Positions 8,730 to 21,500 of a stretch of 64,000 nucleotides of DNA are shown here, piece after piece. Every line of letters begins with the position of its first letter. Position 1 is the first letter of the stretch. Source of the DNA: Rhynchopus euleeides (taxonomy: Eukaryota; Euglenozoa; Diplonemea; Diplonemida; Diplonemidae); contig OY723321.1 in assembly GCA_963210315.1 (NCBI GenBank), forward strand, positions 1,600,771 through 1,664,770. Direction: 5' to 3'. Both the position numbers and the translations under genes were made by a program. The notes under the pieces were generated by a model. The model saw only the letters and a list, made by a program, of their open reading frames with translations, made no database searches and had not been told where the DNA came from.

Positions 8730-9539
8730 ATCACGCGAATCCTACAAACCACACACACACAAAACAATCAGAGGAAGCGATCAAAGAAGCGGGATCAAGC
8801 GGCGGGCAGCATGAGCAACGACGACTGGACAGCAGACGAGTACGGAACAAGCGACACGTCTGGTCAGAAAACAGCAAAGGGTCCCAATATACACGCTACA
8901 GGCGTATAACAACCACCGGGACCCACTGCAACGCGCCACGAGCGCACAAGAGGAAACAAACACGCTACACTCAATATTTTTTTCTCAAACATTGCACAAT
9001 AAACATGTGGGCCCGGGCAAAAAAAAATAAAATCGTTCCTCTACTGCACCATCATGCTTTGTGTTTGTTTTTCTGTTCTTTGCCTTGCCGTACTCTCTGC
9101 GCCTTTTCATGGGCTGTGCTACGGAACACCCGGTAGATCAAGGGGGTGGGGGGTTTGGGGGGGGGGGGGGAGGCGCCACCACCGCCACGGGCGCGCTCCG
9201 AAAGGAGGCGGTGAGTCGGTGCCCACATCCCCCGCCCAACACCCTCAATCAATAGAGGGGTGGGGGGTGGGTGCTTAGGGAAGGGGCCACCTCGGATGTA
9301 TCCCTACAAACTCGGGTATATTTTATGCGGGATCTGTGCCCCCCCCTCCCCCTTTTGTGCCTTTTTTCCATTAGAACGTTGTGCTTGGGATGTGGGGGGT
9401 AAGGGGGAAGGGGGAGGGATTTGCTGCAAAAAAACATACCCCACTCCCCACCCCCCCCCACCCCCCCCCCCCCCCTGCAAAAAAGAATCGCGTGTGTGGT
9501 GCGACAGTGCTTTGAGTTGTTTTTTTTCTTGGGCAGCTG
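8730..9539. other. No supported gene; G- and C-run rich
   Basis: Short ORFs only. Long homopolymer runs (G near 9158-9170, C near 9449-9474) and CA-rich patches dominate. No domain was recognised on either strand. Confidence 0.5.
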
Positions 9540-10121
9540 CAGTGATTTTCCTCTCCGCTGAAAATCTCAAAAATGCCGGCGGAAAAAAATTTTCCCACCC
9601 GGAAAAATTTTTCTCGGGCGCGCTTCGCGCGCCCGAGACGACGCGGAGATGGCCAGTCGCATACGCCCAAGGACTTGCGAGACAGGGGGGGTCTGGGGGG
9701 CGGAGCCCCCCAGCCGCCGGAGGCCACGGTAGTGAACATCCGTCCCGTCGAGGCTACAGATTTTGGGCGTTTTCGCATTCCTGGGGTTGCTGTACGGCTT
9801 GTGGGCCTGGGTTCCACAAGCGGGGTCTGGGGGGCGGAGCCCCGCAGCCGCCGGAGGCCACGGTAGTGAACATCTGTTCTTTGCAGCCACCCTCTGCAGG
9901 TCTTGTCCTGCCAATCTGTGACTGCTTGGTGGGGCTCACAGAGCAGGCCCTCCCATTTTTTTCCTGGGCCTGATTTTTTTTCCTCCAGGACCTCTCCCCA
10001 GACCCCCTGAAAAATTCCCACCAAAAACCCCCGTGGCGAAAAAACTTTTTTCGCCGGACGATTTTTCCAGAGATTTTTTTTTTGCGAAATTTTATTTTTT
10101 CGCCACGGGGGAAAATCACTG
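9540..10121. mobile_element. hAT-like non-autonomous element (CAGTG ends)
   Basis: Inverted ends CAGTGATTTTCC / GGAAAATCACTG enclose 582 bp and are flanked by a perfect 8-bp target duplication GGCAGCTG (9532-9539 and 10122-10129). CAGTG-type ends and an 8-bp duplication fit the hAT superfamily. No transposase is visible. The interior carries a CGGGCGCGC-type hairpin (about 9616-9637) and two copies of the palindromic module. Confidence 0.8.
9684..9880 (+). repeat. Palindromic GC module, tandem pair
   Basis: Two direct copies (about 9684-9744 and 9822-9880) of a module of roughly 60 bp: GGGGTCTGGGGGGCGGAGCC, then AGCCGCCGGAGGCCACGGTA and GTGAACATC. Its GGGGGGC-GGA-GCCCCCC core is self-complementary. 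Both lie within the 9540-10121 element. Confidence 0.85.
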
Positions 10122-12462
10122 GGCAGCTGTGTGTATTGTGCGGGGTCACGCCTCTTGCCGCCGCTTGCCGCCCCACCCTCCTTCCACGGCAGAACCCCTG
10201 TTCAGGTTTAGAGTGCAGGGCCAACTCTGGCATTCGGGGGAGGAGGACGTGCAGCGGAGCTCCTGCGACGCGACTTGCGACAGAGCATCAGCGGGTTTGC
10301 CGAAGGTGCCGTTTTTGCGTGTGGTGGTTGAGAGAAGGAGTACTGCAGCGATCCGTGGCCTCTGCCCCTGTTGTAGTGCATAAATTGGATACAACAGCAA
10401 CCCTTGCGGATTGCCGTCAGCCCCCCCCCCCCCCCCAGTTGGGGGCTGTTTGAGAAAGGAAAAAGTGCGCGGGAGTGTGCGGGCGGTTCATCTCCCTATT
10501 ATGCTAACAGGATACTTGCCCGGCTGAGTATTTTTCCCCTGGGAAAAGTTTGAACATAAACCCCCCTCCCCCCCTGTCCCCCTCTCTCTGTCCTGCCCCC
10601 CCCCCCTCCCCCAACCACGCCCTGTTGGGGTCCTTCCTTCGGTTTACTCCCGTGTCTTCTGTGTGGCACGCCACCTCCCGAAAACCTGATCTGGCATGTT
10701 GCGTGGAGCGCAGTGATTCTGTCTGTCGGGGGTGACTCCCGTTGGCAGAACGCCGCGCGACCCCACGGCACGGTAAGGCTCGGGGGGGTGCAGCGAGGTT
10801 GGACTGACCGGGGGGGATGGGGAGGGGGGGGGGGGGCTGCATTTTCACCTGCAGCCCGGACACTACACACGCGCAGGGGATGCTGCGCAGAAACACTCCG
10901 GTGCAGTCAAGCACGAGATACACACACACACACACACACATACGACACACCTGGCAATTCGTCTTTCTTTTGCTCCGTTGTTTGTTGCGTTCCTTTTCTT
11001 ATTTCGGGTCTGGGGGGGGGGGGAGCGGGGGGGGGGGGAGGCACACACACACGTTAAGAAGTATTATTGTTGTTTTAGTGCAGGTTGCACCGAGTGAATC
11101 TCTGATACTGCCTCGCCACTGCCACACCACACCACACACACACACAGCCCCCCTGCAGTGGTTTCCTCCCAAGAAGCCCACGGGCAACGCTCTTTAGTGC
11201 TACTATCCGGGAACCTTGTGGCTTGTCTCTTCAACGAAAACCCGTGCCTCTCGCGCCGGATGGGGTGTTCTGGGGGGGGGGGGGTGAAATATTTTTTTGC
11301 GCTGTGCCTGTTGCCGAACTCTGCGTCTATCCCTTCCCCAAGTTAAGAGTCGGGCTGCTGGGCCCCCTCCCCTCCATCCCCCTCCAGGCCACGTTGCAAC
11401 GTAAAGCGCGAAAGAGTCACGTCACGCAGCACAAGCCATGCCCACCCCCTCCTCCGGAGCTGTGTAACCCCCTCTGTAACCCCACCCCTGTGCCTGGATG
11501 GTGGGAATCCGCTCACACAGCGGGATCAGCCTGGCAAGCCAGTGCGGCCAGCCCAGCCCCTCCCCCCCCCCCCAACTTCCCATTCCCTGGACTGCCGCTT
11601 CTGCTGACAGGGGAGGCCGTCTTTCTGTTTGCCAAAAGGGTGTTTTTCTCGCCACGCTCTGCTGTTGATGTGGCCTCCTGCCCGCGATCCTGCGCCTGTG
11701 GCAGTTGGAGGCACCCGAGCCGCAGCGGTGAAGATGTTAACCCCTCCCCCCTGCAGAGGCACAGCAGGTGGAGCATGACGAAACAAGAGACGTGCTTGCT
11801 GTCGTCTGAAGGTTCGCCGGCCTCTCTCTGCCTCTGAGTGCTCCCTCTGTGTTCCCTCCGGCACTCAGAGAGAAGACTTTTCACAAGAAAGATTCATGTG
11901 TGTGTGGTGATCATGATCCGGAAAAAGTTCCACGACTTTACCTAGAAACGAATAGGAGGAAATGCACCGAAATGCACTTTTTTTTGGCAAGTGCAGAGTG
12001 CGAAGACTCCCTCCTGTGTGTGTAGTGTGCAGTGGTGGGATTGTGTCAAGAGCAGGGGTGGCTCACACTACTCCAATAATATACTTCACGTGTGCGGTGG
12101 TGGGTGTGGGGGCACCTCCAGGGTGCCCCTCAACCGAGACGAGCCGCCCGTGACCCGCACAACCGGATCCCTGGACATGGACGGTCGGATCCCTCCGGCG
12201 GTGTGCTCTCTGCCACACCCCCGCATACCCCCCACCCCGCCCCGCCCCTCCCCAGGCATCGTCACTTGGTCCGCCCCCCCCCACCCCCACCACTCCACTT
12301 TCCCCTGCCCCTTTCCTGGCCCGGGGTATGGTGCAAAGTGAAGGTGAGCCTCCCCCTTTTCATTTTTTTGGCTTCGCAGAGATAGGGAAGCGGGGATCAC
12401 CACGCATCGCGAGCGCTGAGAGGCACTCGGGGGTCGTTCCACACCCCTTCCCCTTCCCACTG
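10122..12462. other. No supported gene
   Basis: Homopolymer-rich and CA-rich DNA with short ORFs only. It includes a (CA)n tract near 10918-10940 and C or G runs near 10421-10437, 10831-10840 and 11011-11038. No conserved domain is visible on either strand. Confidence 0.5.
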
Positions 12463-13137
12463 CAGGGCGTTCGCTACTGGGCGAAGTTGGGCCAACTTCG
12501 CCTAAATAAATAAATGTTCGGATTTACTTCGCCCCAACTTCGCCCAACAACTTCGCCCAAGGGGGCGAAGTTGGATAAAAAAATTCTGGGCTCGGCCCCC
12601 ACCCCCCGAAGGGGGGTGGGTGGTGAAAGAGCCCACGGGATCACGAGCCTCAGGGGATGGGGAATGCTCGAAGAAGGAAGTGTCAGAAGGAGACCACAAC
12701 TGCCTTCCCCAAAGTACGATGTATTGCTCCGCCCAGACCCCCCTGTGGCGTATGTCTGGTGCCCAAGTCCTTTCAAGTTGCATGAATCTATCCATCCGCA
12801 ATGAACAGATGTTCACTACCGTGGCCTCCGGCGGCTGGGGGGCTCCGCCCCCCAGACCCCCTGACAGCCGAACTGTGTGGCACAGCGGTCCCTGCCGATC
12901 CACGCGTTTCGCTCATAAGCAAGGCTATTAGTGTCTTCGGAGGTACTAACAGCCTTGCCAGAAGTGCAGTGATCTGCTCTCTGAAGGAGAGGTAGCCAAT
13001 GTGTACCTCCCGAGGGGGCGCGAAGCGCCTCCGAGGGGCGCCTCCCCGACGGATAAAAAATTTTCCCGAATTCCCAAAACCCTAAATAAAACTTCGCCCA
13101 CCCCACACGGGAGCGGTGGGCGATAGCGAACGCCCTG
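12463..13137. mobile_element. Non-autonomous element with CAGGGCGTTCGCTA ends
   Basis: Terminal inverted repeats CAGGGCGTTCGCTA / TAGCGAACGCCCTG enclose 675 bp. The left end holds several copies of GGGCGAAGTTGGG in both orientations (12478-12575), a strongly foldable segment, and the right end has matching CTTCGCCCA. The left flank TTCCCACTG (12454-12462) reappears at 14335-14343, after the hAT copy that now abuts its right end, offset by one base. hAT-like ends are suggested by CAGGG, but the duplication length is not clean. It contains one palindromic module (12803-12862). Confidence 0.65.
12803..12862 (-). repeat. Palindromic GC module copy
   Basis: A reverse-orientation copy (GAACAGATGTTCACTACCGT through CCCCCCAGACCCC) lying inside the 12463-13137 element. 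Confidence 0.85.
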
Positions 13138-13139
13138 AT

Positions 13140-14327
13140 CAGGGGATAAGATAGGTCTGGTTTTCCGGTTTTCAAAACCAGGGTTTCCCGGTTCCCGGTT
13201 TTCTGGGGAAAAAAAAAAAGGTCGATCTCATTTTTGGCGGTTTTTTTGTGACTTTGGGACAGTAAAACAGTCAGAAAAAACGCCATAAAAAAAATAGAAA
13301 GTGACCCCATCGTGATCCGCACAGAGCTCAAATAGTCCAAAGAAGGCAGAGAAGCGGAGAAGAAAAAATGGACCTAGCGGGTGGCCCGGTGGGTGGTGAT
13401 GCCCTCGTCATGCAGGTCTCTTCTGTTTGAAGGTGCACACATGGTGGACTCCAGCCACCCTAGCGAGTGTCTAAGAGGGAGTCTAAGACTGCAGTCTGTA
13501 CTGGAGACGGGAGTCTATTTTCCAGCTAATTTACGCTCAGACTCCCGCTAGTTGAGACTCATAGGAGACACACGGTGTACTCCAGCGGAGGTAGGGTAAC
13601 CTCCGCTGGAGTTCACCGTGTCGTCTGCCTCTGTGCAGCGTCACTCGGTGCCATCGAATACATGGCGACAGCCCACCAACTCGAGACAGATCTGCTTGTC
13701 TGGAGGGCTGAGACGAGAACACGAACGTCTTTCAAGCAGTCTTGAAGGTCGCCAAGCCTATTGGGGGCAACTAACAGATGAGATTTGTTTGTTGCCTGTC
13801 GTCACAGCTAGGTGCCCATCTCCTCGATAACGGAATGTGTGCAGAGATCTCGTGGACCCTTTGGCCATGACAAGGTCTGTCGTGCACCCACTCCACCCAC
13901 AACGCACACCTGTCACGAGTGGTCGCTCCCCCGCCCTCCTCCACCCTGAAGGTTAAGGACCAGTGATCTCCTGCTGGCCGGGCTGCGATACAGCGAAGCC
14001 TTCCTACTTACAAGCGAATCCAGACTGTAGGGAACAGATGTTCACTACCGTGGCCTCCGGCGGCTGGGGGGCTCCGCCCCCCAGACCCCCCTGCGTAAAA
14101 AAATTACACCAGACCGGTTTTTTGGCCGAGAGTCCAAACTTTCAAAGCAGCTGCTGCGCCTGCCCCACCAAGCAGCCTCAGTACGACAGGACGCGCGCAG
14201 GCACCGGGCCCTCTCAGATTCTGGGAGGGTTTGCGCGGGTCGCGCGCGCCGAAGGCGCGCGCGAAAAATTTTTAAAACCAGAAAAACCGGAAAACGGCGC
14301 CAGAAAAAAAGTCTATCTTATACCCTG
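13140..14327. mobile_element. hAT non-autonomous element, family 1, copy 1
   Basis: The 1188-bp element starts CAGGGGATAAGATAGGTCTG and ends GTCTATCTTATACCCTG, forming imperfect terminal inverted repeats. It is flanked by the perfect 8-bp duplication GCCCTGAT (13132-13139, 14328-14335). CAGGG ends plus an 8-bp duplication indicate the hAT superfamily. The interior has no transposase, but holds a hairpin of about 20 bp (GGTGTACTCCAGCGGAGGT and its complement, about 13573-13618), a palindromic module near the right end, and a subterminal CGCGCGCGCC hairpin beside an A-tract. Two other copies lie at 29976-32108 and 43720-44900. Confidence 0.88.
14032..14092 (-). repeat. Palindromic GC module copy within hAT family 1
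   Basis: A reverse-orientation copy near the right end of the hAT family 1 element; the same position is conserved in the other two family members. Confidence 0.85.
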
Positions 14328-14844
14328 GCCCTGATTCCCACTGCAAAAAAAAAGGCAAAAAAAATATGCGCGTGTGTGTGTTGTGTGCGTGTGGAGGTAT
14401 CACCAGAGTTCGCTCGGTGGGACTTCGCACTCGAAACCAAATGGGGTCAACGCGTGAAATCAGTGATGGCAGTACGGATTCCATCGGGAAAGATCAGGTT
14501 TTTGTTGCCTTCCCGTGACGTGCGCGTCTGCGCTGCTGCAATAAAATGATTATCTCACGCATCGACAGCCTTCTGTGTATGGAAATTGTGACCCGGATCT
14601 TCCAACCAATGTGGCACGAATGCCTCTCTCCAAAGGTATGAGCGGTTGCACTCCCCGCCTGCCGCCCCCCCCCCCCCCCCCCACCACCCCACCCTTGCGC
14701 TACAGAGAGAACCAAGGAAAGGTCGACTCTCTGCACCTTTTCCTCTCTGCAATGCTACAGCGTATACCCCACTCCCCACCCCCTCCCTCTCCTACTGTTG
14801 AGAATGCCAAGGTCCATCCCAAGGTCCCTTGGCTTCTGTCTTCT

Positions 14845-14846
<2 letters not shown>

Positions 14847-14899
<53 letters not shown>
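14847..14899. repeat. (GA)n microsatellite
   Basis: An uninterrupted AG dinucleotide run of about 26 units. Confidence 0.95.
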
Positions 14900-14903
<4 letters not shown>

Positions 14904-16121
14904 GTGACGCAGAGGCCCCGCACTGTCGCACCCCTGCCCGAATAAAAGTCTGGCCCGCCTGTACGCAGCCGTTGTCTACGTTACAACGGGATATAGACGG
15001 GTTTGCGGGAAGCTGGATGCAGCCCGAAAATATATAAAGACGCAAGCTTGGAGGCTGCACTATATTCTGGTCTTTTGCACACCATGTGTCTTTCCAACGT
15101 ATCTACCCCCCCCCCCCCACCCCCATCCCCTCACACCCCCACCCACCCCAAATCAACGGGAAGGCTTTTGCTCGGTCACCCGAGGCGACCCTCTTGGTTG
15201 GGTTCACGACACCTTCCTCGACGAGGAAACTCGACAGATTCCGGAAAAAGTAGACCACAAACAAGTCCGGGTGGGGGGTGGGGTAGTCCCGCAGCAGCGC
15301 GTGGATTGCGGGTTTGCCGGCCTTAGATTTGGCCTCCGCTTCATCGTCGGGCATGCATGACCGTCATCATCCAACGATCATAGGTGAGGGGGTGGGCAGG
15401 AACGGGAGGGGGTGTTGCTGCAGATCATTATGCACGCGTGCCCTGCGTGTGATGGTCAGTGCAAGATGCTAATCAAGTCTCAAGGATCACCCCCCCACAC
15501 ATCCCCTGGCGGTTCGGCGATACGGCTGGACGGACCCACGTGTGCCCACGTGTGAGATCAGCTGGTGGCTCCGTGTCAATGCTGGAGACGCTCTGCATCT
15601 TGCACCTCACAAAAAAGTGGTGGCTCTGCGCCACGTTTTATAATTGACAATGTGACAATTGGTCTTTCAACATCTTGCCGGATCTGGCACGAAACGAGAC
15701 AAGTGCGGATGGTTCCAAGTTGCAGGGAGGGGGTGATGTCATGTGTCTGTGCCGCGGTGGCGCTGCGTTGTGTTCTTCGTGCTTTGAAACCATCCCTCTT
15801 TTGATTCCGTCGTACTTCGTGCGCGTGCTTTCAGGTAGTCTGTTCTGTTCGTTGGTGTCATGTATGATCCTTACACCGGGGTTTTTCGGCCAAAATCCTG
15901 AAAATTTACTCCGGCTTTTTTTCCTTCTCCTTTTTTCCCCGTTCCCCCCCGTTTTTCCGCCTTTATTTGCATTTTTGAGCTCGGTGCGGATCGTGGTGGG
16001 GTCATTTTGTTTTCACAGCGCCCGTCACAGCCTATGTATGCAACCGAGGAAATCGCGGAACTTTGACGAAAACCTGGCGGTAGCGAAGAACCCCCCAGTC
16101 GCATAAGGACAAACAAGCCAC

Positions 16122-16435
16122 AGGGGGGTCTGGGGGGCGGAGCCCCCCAGCCGCCGGAGGCCACGGTAGTGAACTTCCGAGCTGAACTCGGTGTGGATCG
16201 CTCCGACATCAGGTCGGAACCCAGTGTTGCGCGGGCAGAAGCAGTCAGACGAGTGTGTTGGTGCATTTCCTCCTCTGTATGTATTGGAGGAAATCGCCGA
16301 ACTTTGACGAAAACTTGACGGTAGCGAAGAACACCCCAGTCGCATAAGGACAAGCCAGCACACGCCGCTGGTCTGCATGGGGGGTCTGGGGGGCGGAGCC
16401 CCCCAGCCGCCGGAGGCCACGGTAGTGAACATCTG
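16122..16435 (+). repeat. Palindromic GC module, pair with shared flanks
   Basis: Two direct copies at about 16122-16178 and 16379-16435. Each is preceded by GAACTTTGACGAAAAC and GCGAAGAA sequence and followed by GAACTCGGTGTGGATC plus CCGACATCAGGT, so a larger unit of about 256 bp was duplicated. The copy at 46389-46449 has the same flanks in reverse orientation. Confidence 0.85.
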
Positions 16436-17382
16436 TACCTTCCAAGATGAACTCGGTGTGGATCACTCCGACATCAGGTAGGAACCCAGTGCCGCGCGGG
16501 AGGCAGTCACTGGAAGCCAGGTGGAGGCCATGGTCTGTGGGGGCGGGCCCACCCAGCCCCCACTTCCCCCATTTTTGGTCCCATTTTTTTTCCTCCCGAA
16601 AATGGCTTTATTTGAATCGTTCGAATCCGTGGCTCTCACGCCATGGTATTTCTTTTTCTCCAGAAATTTTATTGGTCCATGTTACTTGGCTCAGAACCAA
16701 AAGGAAAAAAATAAAGGAAAAAAATATATTTTGGCCGAATCTCTTATACTTACTCCGATTTAGGATCAGACTTGGTTGGTGTGCTTCTTCTTTTTTTTTT
16801 TCACGAGGGCCTTCGCTGCCAACATGTGTCAGTGTGGCTAGTGAGGGCGGGACTCACTGTTCTGTCCACCTAGAGCGAAAACCCCCATTGCATTTTTATA
16901 AGTCTGGGTTGCCTCTAATTTGCTTCATCAAATGATACGGATTCGGGTGTCGTTGTGGGGATGAGGGTGGGTGTGGTGGGGTGGGTAGTCGGGTGTTAAG
17001 CGGTGTGAATCACAGCCTGAGTTTGACCCGGTCCGCAGTGTGACGCAGGGTGTCAAGGTCAGAAGGCTGTTTTCAGGTGCGGAACGTTCCCAGATCTTGC
17101 TGAGAGCTTGTTGAGCTTAGTCAATAGAGGCTTGGTGGAGCTGTTATCTGGGCTTTGTTGGCCCTGGGTTCTGAGACAGGGCAATCGGAGCTGTAAGGCT
17201 CGTCTTCTATGTGTTTGCCAAATCTGCGTCACGCCTTTGGTGTCTCGTTGGTGTGTCACCCTGTCGCGTGCGTCGCTGTCCAACCACCCCGTCACCACAC
17301 ACCCTCCCACGCAGACTACATCTCAAACCAGTTTCTTGTCACTTGCCTCGGCACCTCGCCGTTTCTCTTCTCTTGTCTCAAC

Positions 17383-18559
17383 ATGGCGATGGCTCCGCTG
17401 CCTGAAGGGGGTTCGAAGAACTTCGGGAAGGAGATTGACGCCTACGTCGCGGTGGTTCGTGACAACGTGAGCCTGAAGCAGTTCCTGACGAATGCTGGGC
17501 AGAACTGCGAGTGCCTCGAACGCTTCGTGTATGTACCAATGATGCTTTGGCCTTCTCTACCGTTTTCACCACAGGAACAAGGAGATTGTCTACTTCACGG
17601 GATCTGTCTACCCCGAGAAGATGGAGGCTCTGAAGATTCGCCACAGGAAGGGGTTCCGCGTGGAGGTGCGCAACTCCAACGTGCTGCTGCTGAGCGTCAA
17701 GGGGAAGCCGCATCTGTCACTCGCAGAGGCGCTGGAAATTGTGAAAATGTCGAAGCTGAAGGACTACCTGCCAATGATTGAGGCGGTGGCAGCTGTCCCT
17801 TCCAAGAAGCAGCGCAGCCCCACGTGGTCAACGCATGTGTCGTCTCACGCATACATCAAGTTCGCGAACCACGAGATCGCCAAGCAGTGCGTGAACATCG
17901 TGGACGCCATGCCCTACAAGGGCTTCTACGTGCACTCCCCCCAGCTGGATGCGAACACCTTCTTGATGCGTCGTTCAGAGTACGAGAAGCGCCCCTACGT
18001 GTGGTCCAACGAGAAGTTCGGCCTCCCCTTGGACGATTCGCCGAACTCCTCTGTGGCTGACGGTGTCGAGGACGAAGTTCCCCCGCTGTGCGACAACAAG
18101 AAGAAGGCGCGCCGGAAGAACAAGAAGCAAATGGGTGAGGACGACCCAGACACCTACTACGTGGAACAGGAGGACGTCTCGCAGCAGACTGGTGAGCAGC
18201 AGATGATGGACCCGCAGGCCCTGTCGGAGTCGATGATGCAGGTCATGATGCAGACGCAGATGCAGACGCAGATGCAGATGGCCATCCAGATGGGTCAGAT
18301 GGGTCAGATGAACCAGATGAACCAGATGGCGCAGATGGGGATGCCCCTCATGCAGCCCAACCCGATGCTCGCGATGTGCCCCACACCCTTCGCCCTCGCC
18401 CCCACGATGCTCGTCCCCACGGCGTCGCTCACGCAGAACATTCCTGGCCCCACACGGAAGGGGCGCGTCTCCCCCACGTCAGTCCCAGCTGACGCTTTTT
18501 CTGGCACGCTCGCACCAGCAGTCTTCCAGTGGGTCCCCAGCTCAGGCGCTGACAGTTAG
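17383..18559 (+). CDS. Spliced gene 1: hypothetical protein with RRM-like domain and Met/Gln-rich tail
   Basis: Exon 1 is 17383-17528, the 46-bp intron is 17529-17574 (GTATGT...CACAG), and exon 2 is 17575-18559, giving 376 residues ending at TAG. The splice joins CGC-TTC-GT to G-AAC-AAG in frame. The N-terminal 50 residues (IDAYVAVVRDNVSLKQFL) and a middle block (KGFRVEVRNSNVLLLSVKGK, then SHAYIKFANHEIAKQCVNIV) are shared with the gene at 56924. The second block resembles an RRM beta-alpha-beta region (AYIKF, then GFYVHSPQLD), a weak inference of RNA binding. A Lys/Arg patch (KKKARRKNKKQ) follows, then a Met/Gln tract (QTQMQTQMQMAIQMGQMGQM) of low complexity. The ATG is chosen because the paralogue has the same exon structure. 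Function unknown. Confidence 0.85.
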
Positions 18560-21500
18560 AATCTGTCATGCGATTGCTCACACGGCGCACGGCGACCAGC
18601 GGATGACGTCGTGGGGAGTGGGTGAAGCAACAGAAAGGAATACCATAGGGAATGTTGGGAAAATATAGCAAAAGCAACACAAAAATACCGTGTGAAAACG
18701 CAATAAAAAATGAAGAAAGAAAAAGGAAATATTGCCTTTTCACAGAACGAACCGAAAAAATAAACAAAACAGCAACGCACACTCAAAAGGAAAAAAACGT
18801 TGTGGTATGGCACACTTTGTGAAGGGCCGTTTCAGCATACCAATTTCGAGTAGTTCTTTCCCCACCTCTCACCAAATACCGCCCACCACCATCCTCCCCC
18901 AGCCCCCCACCTCCGCTTGCAGGCCAGGCAGCTGCGGTTGGGGAGACCCCGGTGCCCAGACATTTGACACTGCAGTTGTTTGTCAGTCTGGCTTTTTCAT
19001 GACTCGGTGAAACACAAGGCACTCCCAGGTGGTGTGGGAAACTGCGTCTCGGTGGAAGCGATACTGGATCTACAAATCTGCATCGTGTTCAAGCCCGTGT
19101 GGGAACTGCACCAAAAACGGGCGTCTCCTCCCCAGCTGGCAACTCCGCTTTCAGTGCTTCGTGTTTTCCCCACGCCGCACCGCAATGATCTGTTACCGCG
19201 GGTCTTTCGCGGTGCAGAACAGTTGTTGTGTTGAGGCGGATTTCCCTTTTTTGCTGCCAGAATAGTGCTGAAGATTCCCGACAAGTTTACCGATTCGCGA
19301 ATAGCCCTGTTGCCGCGAATTGAATAATACATGGTGTTCGGACTGTCATGCTGCAGCACGTTGTCAATAAGTGAAAAAAAAAGAGGCGTTGTCATGCAAA
19401 CAATTCGTTTGTAGTGTTTGTGAGCCTCTAACCTTCCAGTCTCAAGAAGGGAATGTTTCCAGTAGAATGGGAGAACGGGGTTCGCACACCAAGCGTTTAC
19501 AATCAGGAGTGCTCGGTGAAGTGCGCTTCAGCTGCCTGCACGACAACGAACGTAGCGGCGTTCGCTCAGAAATGCAGAAACGTGAGCCGCCCCAAACAGA
19601 AGGCGTGGCTGACACAGTTTGCCACAGAGCGAAAGGCCCAGCACTGATGTCTTCTCATTTTTAAGCACCACGATCGTAGTAGTTCTGACCACCCCTCTCT
19701 GGCCACCCTTCCTGCGTGTCCACGTTCGTTGTGTCCACAGGCGATCCACACTCGCAACTGGGAGCGCATCAAGGGATGTGAGAGCTATGCGTATTCACGG
19801 TGACGCCACCCAACCACCATCCCATCCCATTCATGCCAGGGCAACACGCAATGCACCCACACTGCCGCCCTCATCACCCCGAATGGTGTCCCTTTAGTTG
19901 TAATGATAGTGGGCATGGTCTTTTCGCCACAGCCAGCAACCAAACATGCTCTGCATGCCAGCCCCGCCCTTTATCAGGCTCAAGGGCGATCGTTTGTGTC
20001 GAAACGTCAACGCGTCAACAAACAACACAAGGCAGGCTGGGAGCGGTTGCTGCTGAACTGTGTGTTGTGTCTTCTTTTCCTTTGCGGCCCCGCCCGAACA
20101 CGACAGAAACACCCGGGACTAGATGCGTGTGCGCATTTTATATTGCACGTCACACACTCGTGGTACGGGAAATGCTCCAGAGACTCGCCCACTGATGTGT
20201 GGAAGGAACGGCCAATGCGGTCAACGCCAACAGAGGCCAGAGGGAATCGCGAGTATTCTCGGACCCCTTTTCAGCCCTTGGAGAGCCTCTCTTCGGGTGA
20301 ACAGCGGACCCGGTTATATATAGTTCCGTGTTTCTTGCGTGATCGGGCTGACCGCCCGCACTGATGCCCACAAATGATGAACCGAATAATCCAACACTGT
20401 GTACACTTTTCGAGGTTCTACGCTACCCCTCTCGCCCCGATGTTCTTGTTTGGTTCAGATTTTTGCACACACACTTCCCTTTGCAACTCGCAAAGAAGTA
20501 GTTGCCCCACCCCATTCCTTTTGTGCAGTACCTCATTCCCCCATCTTTTCTGGCATTCGCGTCCCGTTCGGGACTATTTATTTCCTGCCGAGCCGATGGC
20601 CTTGCTAGGGCTGCAACAGACACACGGTGTCCTGGTTGCTGTCTTTCGGGTGATTCTTCAGCAGGTCACCACCATGTGGGCGAGGGTTGCCTTGGTTGAC
20701 CACATGTTTTGCACACAATTCTAGGGGTGGGTTTTGCCCGCCCCGCATTTGAACACGTTTCTCTTCGAATAAGGTACCCCTGGTCCTGGAGTAGTGTGTG
20801 AAAATCACCCTGCAAAAATGTGATTTCCCAGTGTTTTCGCTCGCACCAAAAGTCAAAAAAATCGTCGAAAATTCTCTCGGTGTTCAGGAGGGAATGCACC
20901 GCTCACACGGGCGGACGGAACCAGGGCAGGCCCTACCAACACGGGGTGTCTGTGTTATTCAGACAACATCCAAGGTCCGTCTCGAAGCAGCATGCGCGAG
21001 GTGAAGTCACAATACGTTATTGGCTTACATGGGAACTGTGTGCCCGTGTATTTTATGACCAGTGAGAGCGAAACCACTGATTTTCATATATTTGCATCAT
21101 TTTTCTATTTTCCTTGAGGGGGTGTCGGATTCTTCCGGCACGTCAATATTGCTCTCAGCTTGTTGACAGACTGCGTGCCTGTGCCACTCTCAGGACGCTG
21201 CGGTTCTGTCTTTTTGTCCTCCCGGTTGTCGCCGATTCCGGTTCGGATTGGCCGCGGCAGTCAGGAGGCACGTATGCCTGTTCCCCCCCTATTGTGTGTC
21301 GTGGAGTACTGTGTCTGCAGGTTCGCATGTCAGAGGCAACCGCAATCTCGGAGCCAACAACCACAACCGAGGTAAGGTTTTCCTGACATCCGTCCCTGAC
21401 CAACTTGCGGGATATGTCGCCTGGGTTCGCTGCCCGTGCGTCGGGAAGCGGGTGCTCAAGGTGATGCTGCTGGAGAGACTGGTCGTTTTGAAGGGCACCC

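Larger units (their letters stand above)
14328..17382. other. Repeat-rich flank upstream of spliced gene 1, no supported gene
   Basis: Contains C runs (14667-14684), a GA microsatellite and a pair of palindromic modules. TTCGGCCAAAAT near 15884 and its inverted copy near 16729 may mark another MITE, but no target duplication was seen. The final few hundred bases are the 5' flank of the spliced gene; no promoter motif is recognisable. Confidence 0.45.

Noticed and set aside
9260..9973. ORF of 237 codons across low-complexity DNA and palindromic modules
   Set aside because: It runs through C-rich tracts and a MITE and has no domain or consistent coding signal.
15884..16740. A transposon bounded by TTCGGCCAAAAT and ATTTTGGCCGAA
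   Set aside because: The ends are inverted, but no target-site duplication could be found, so the boundary is not supported.
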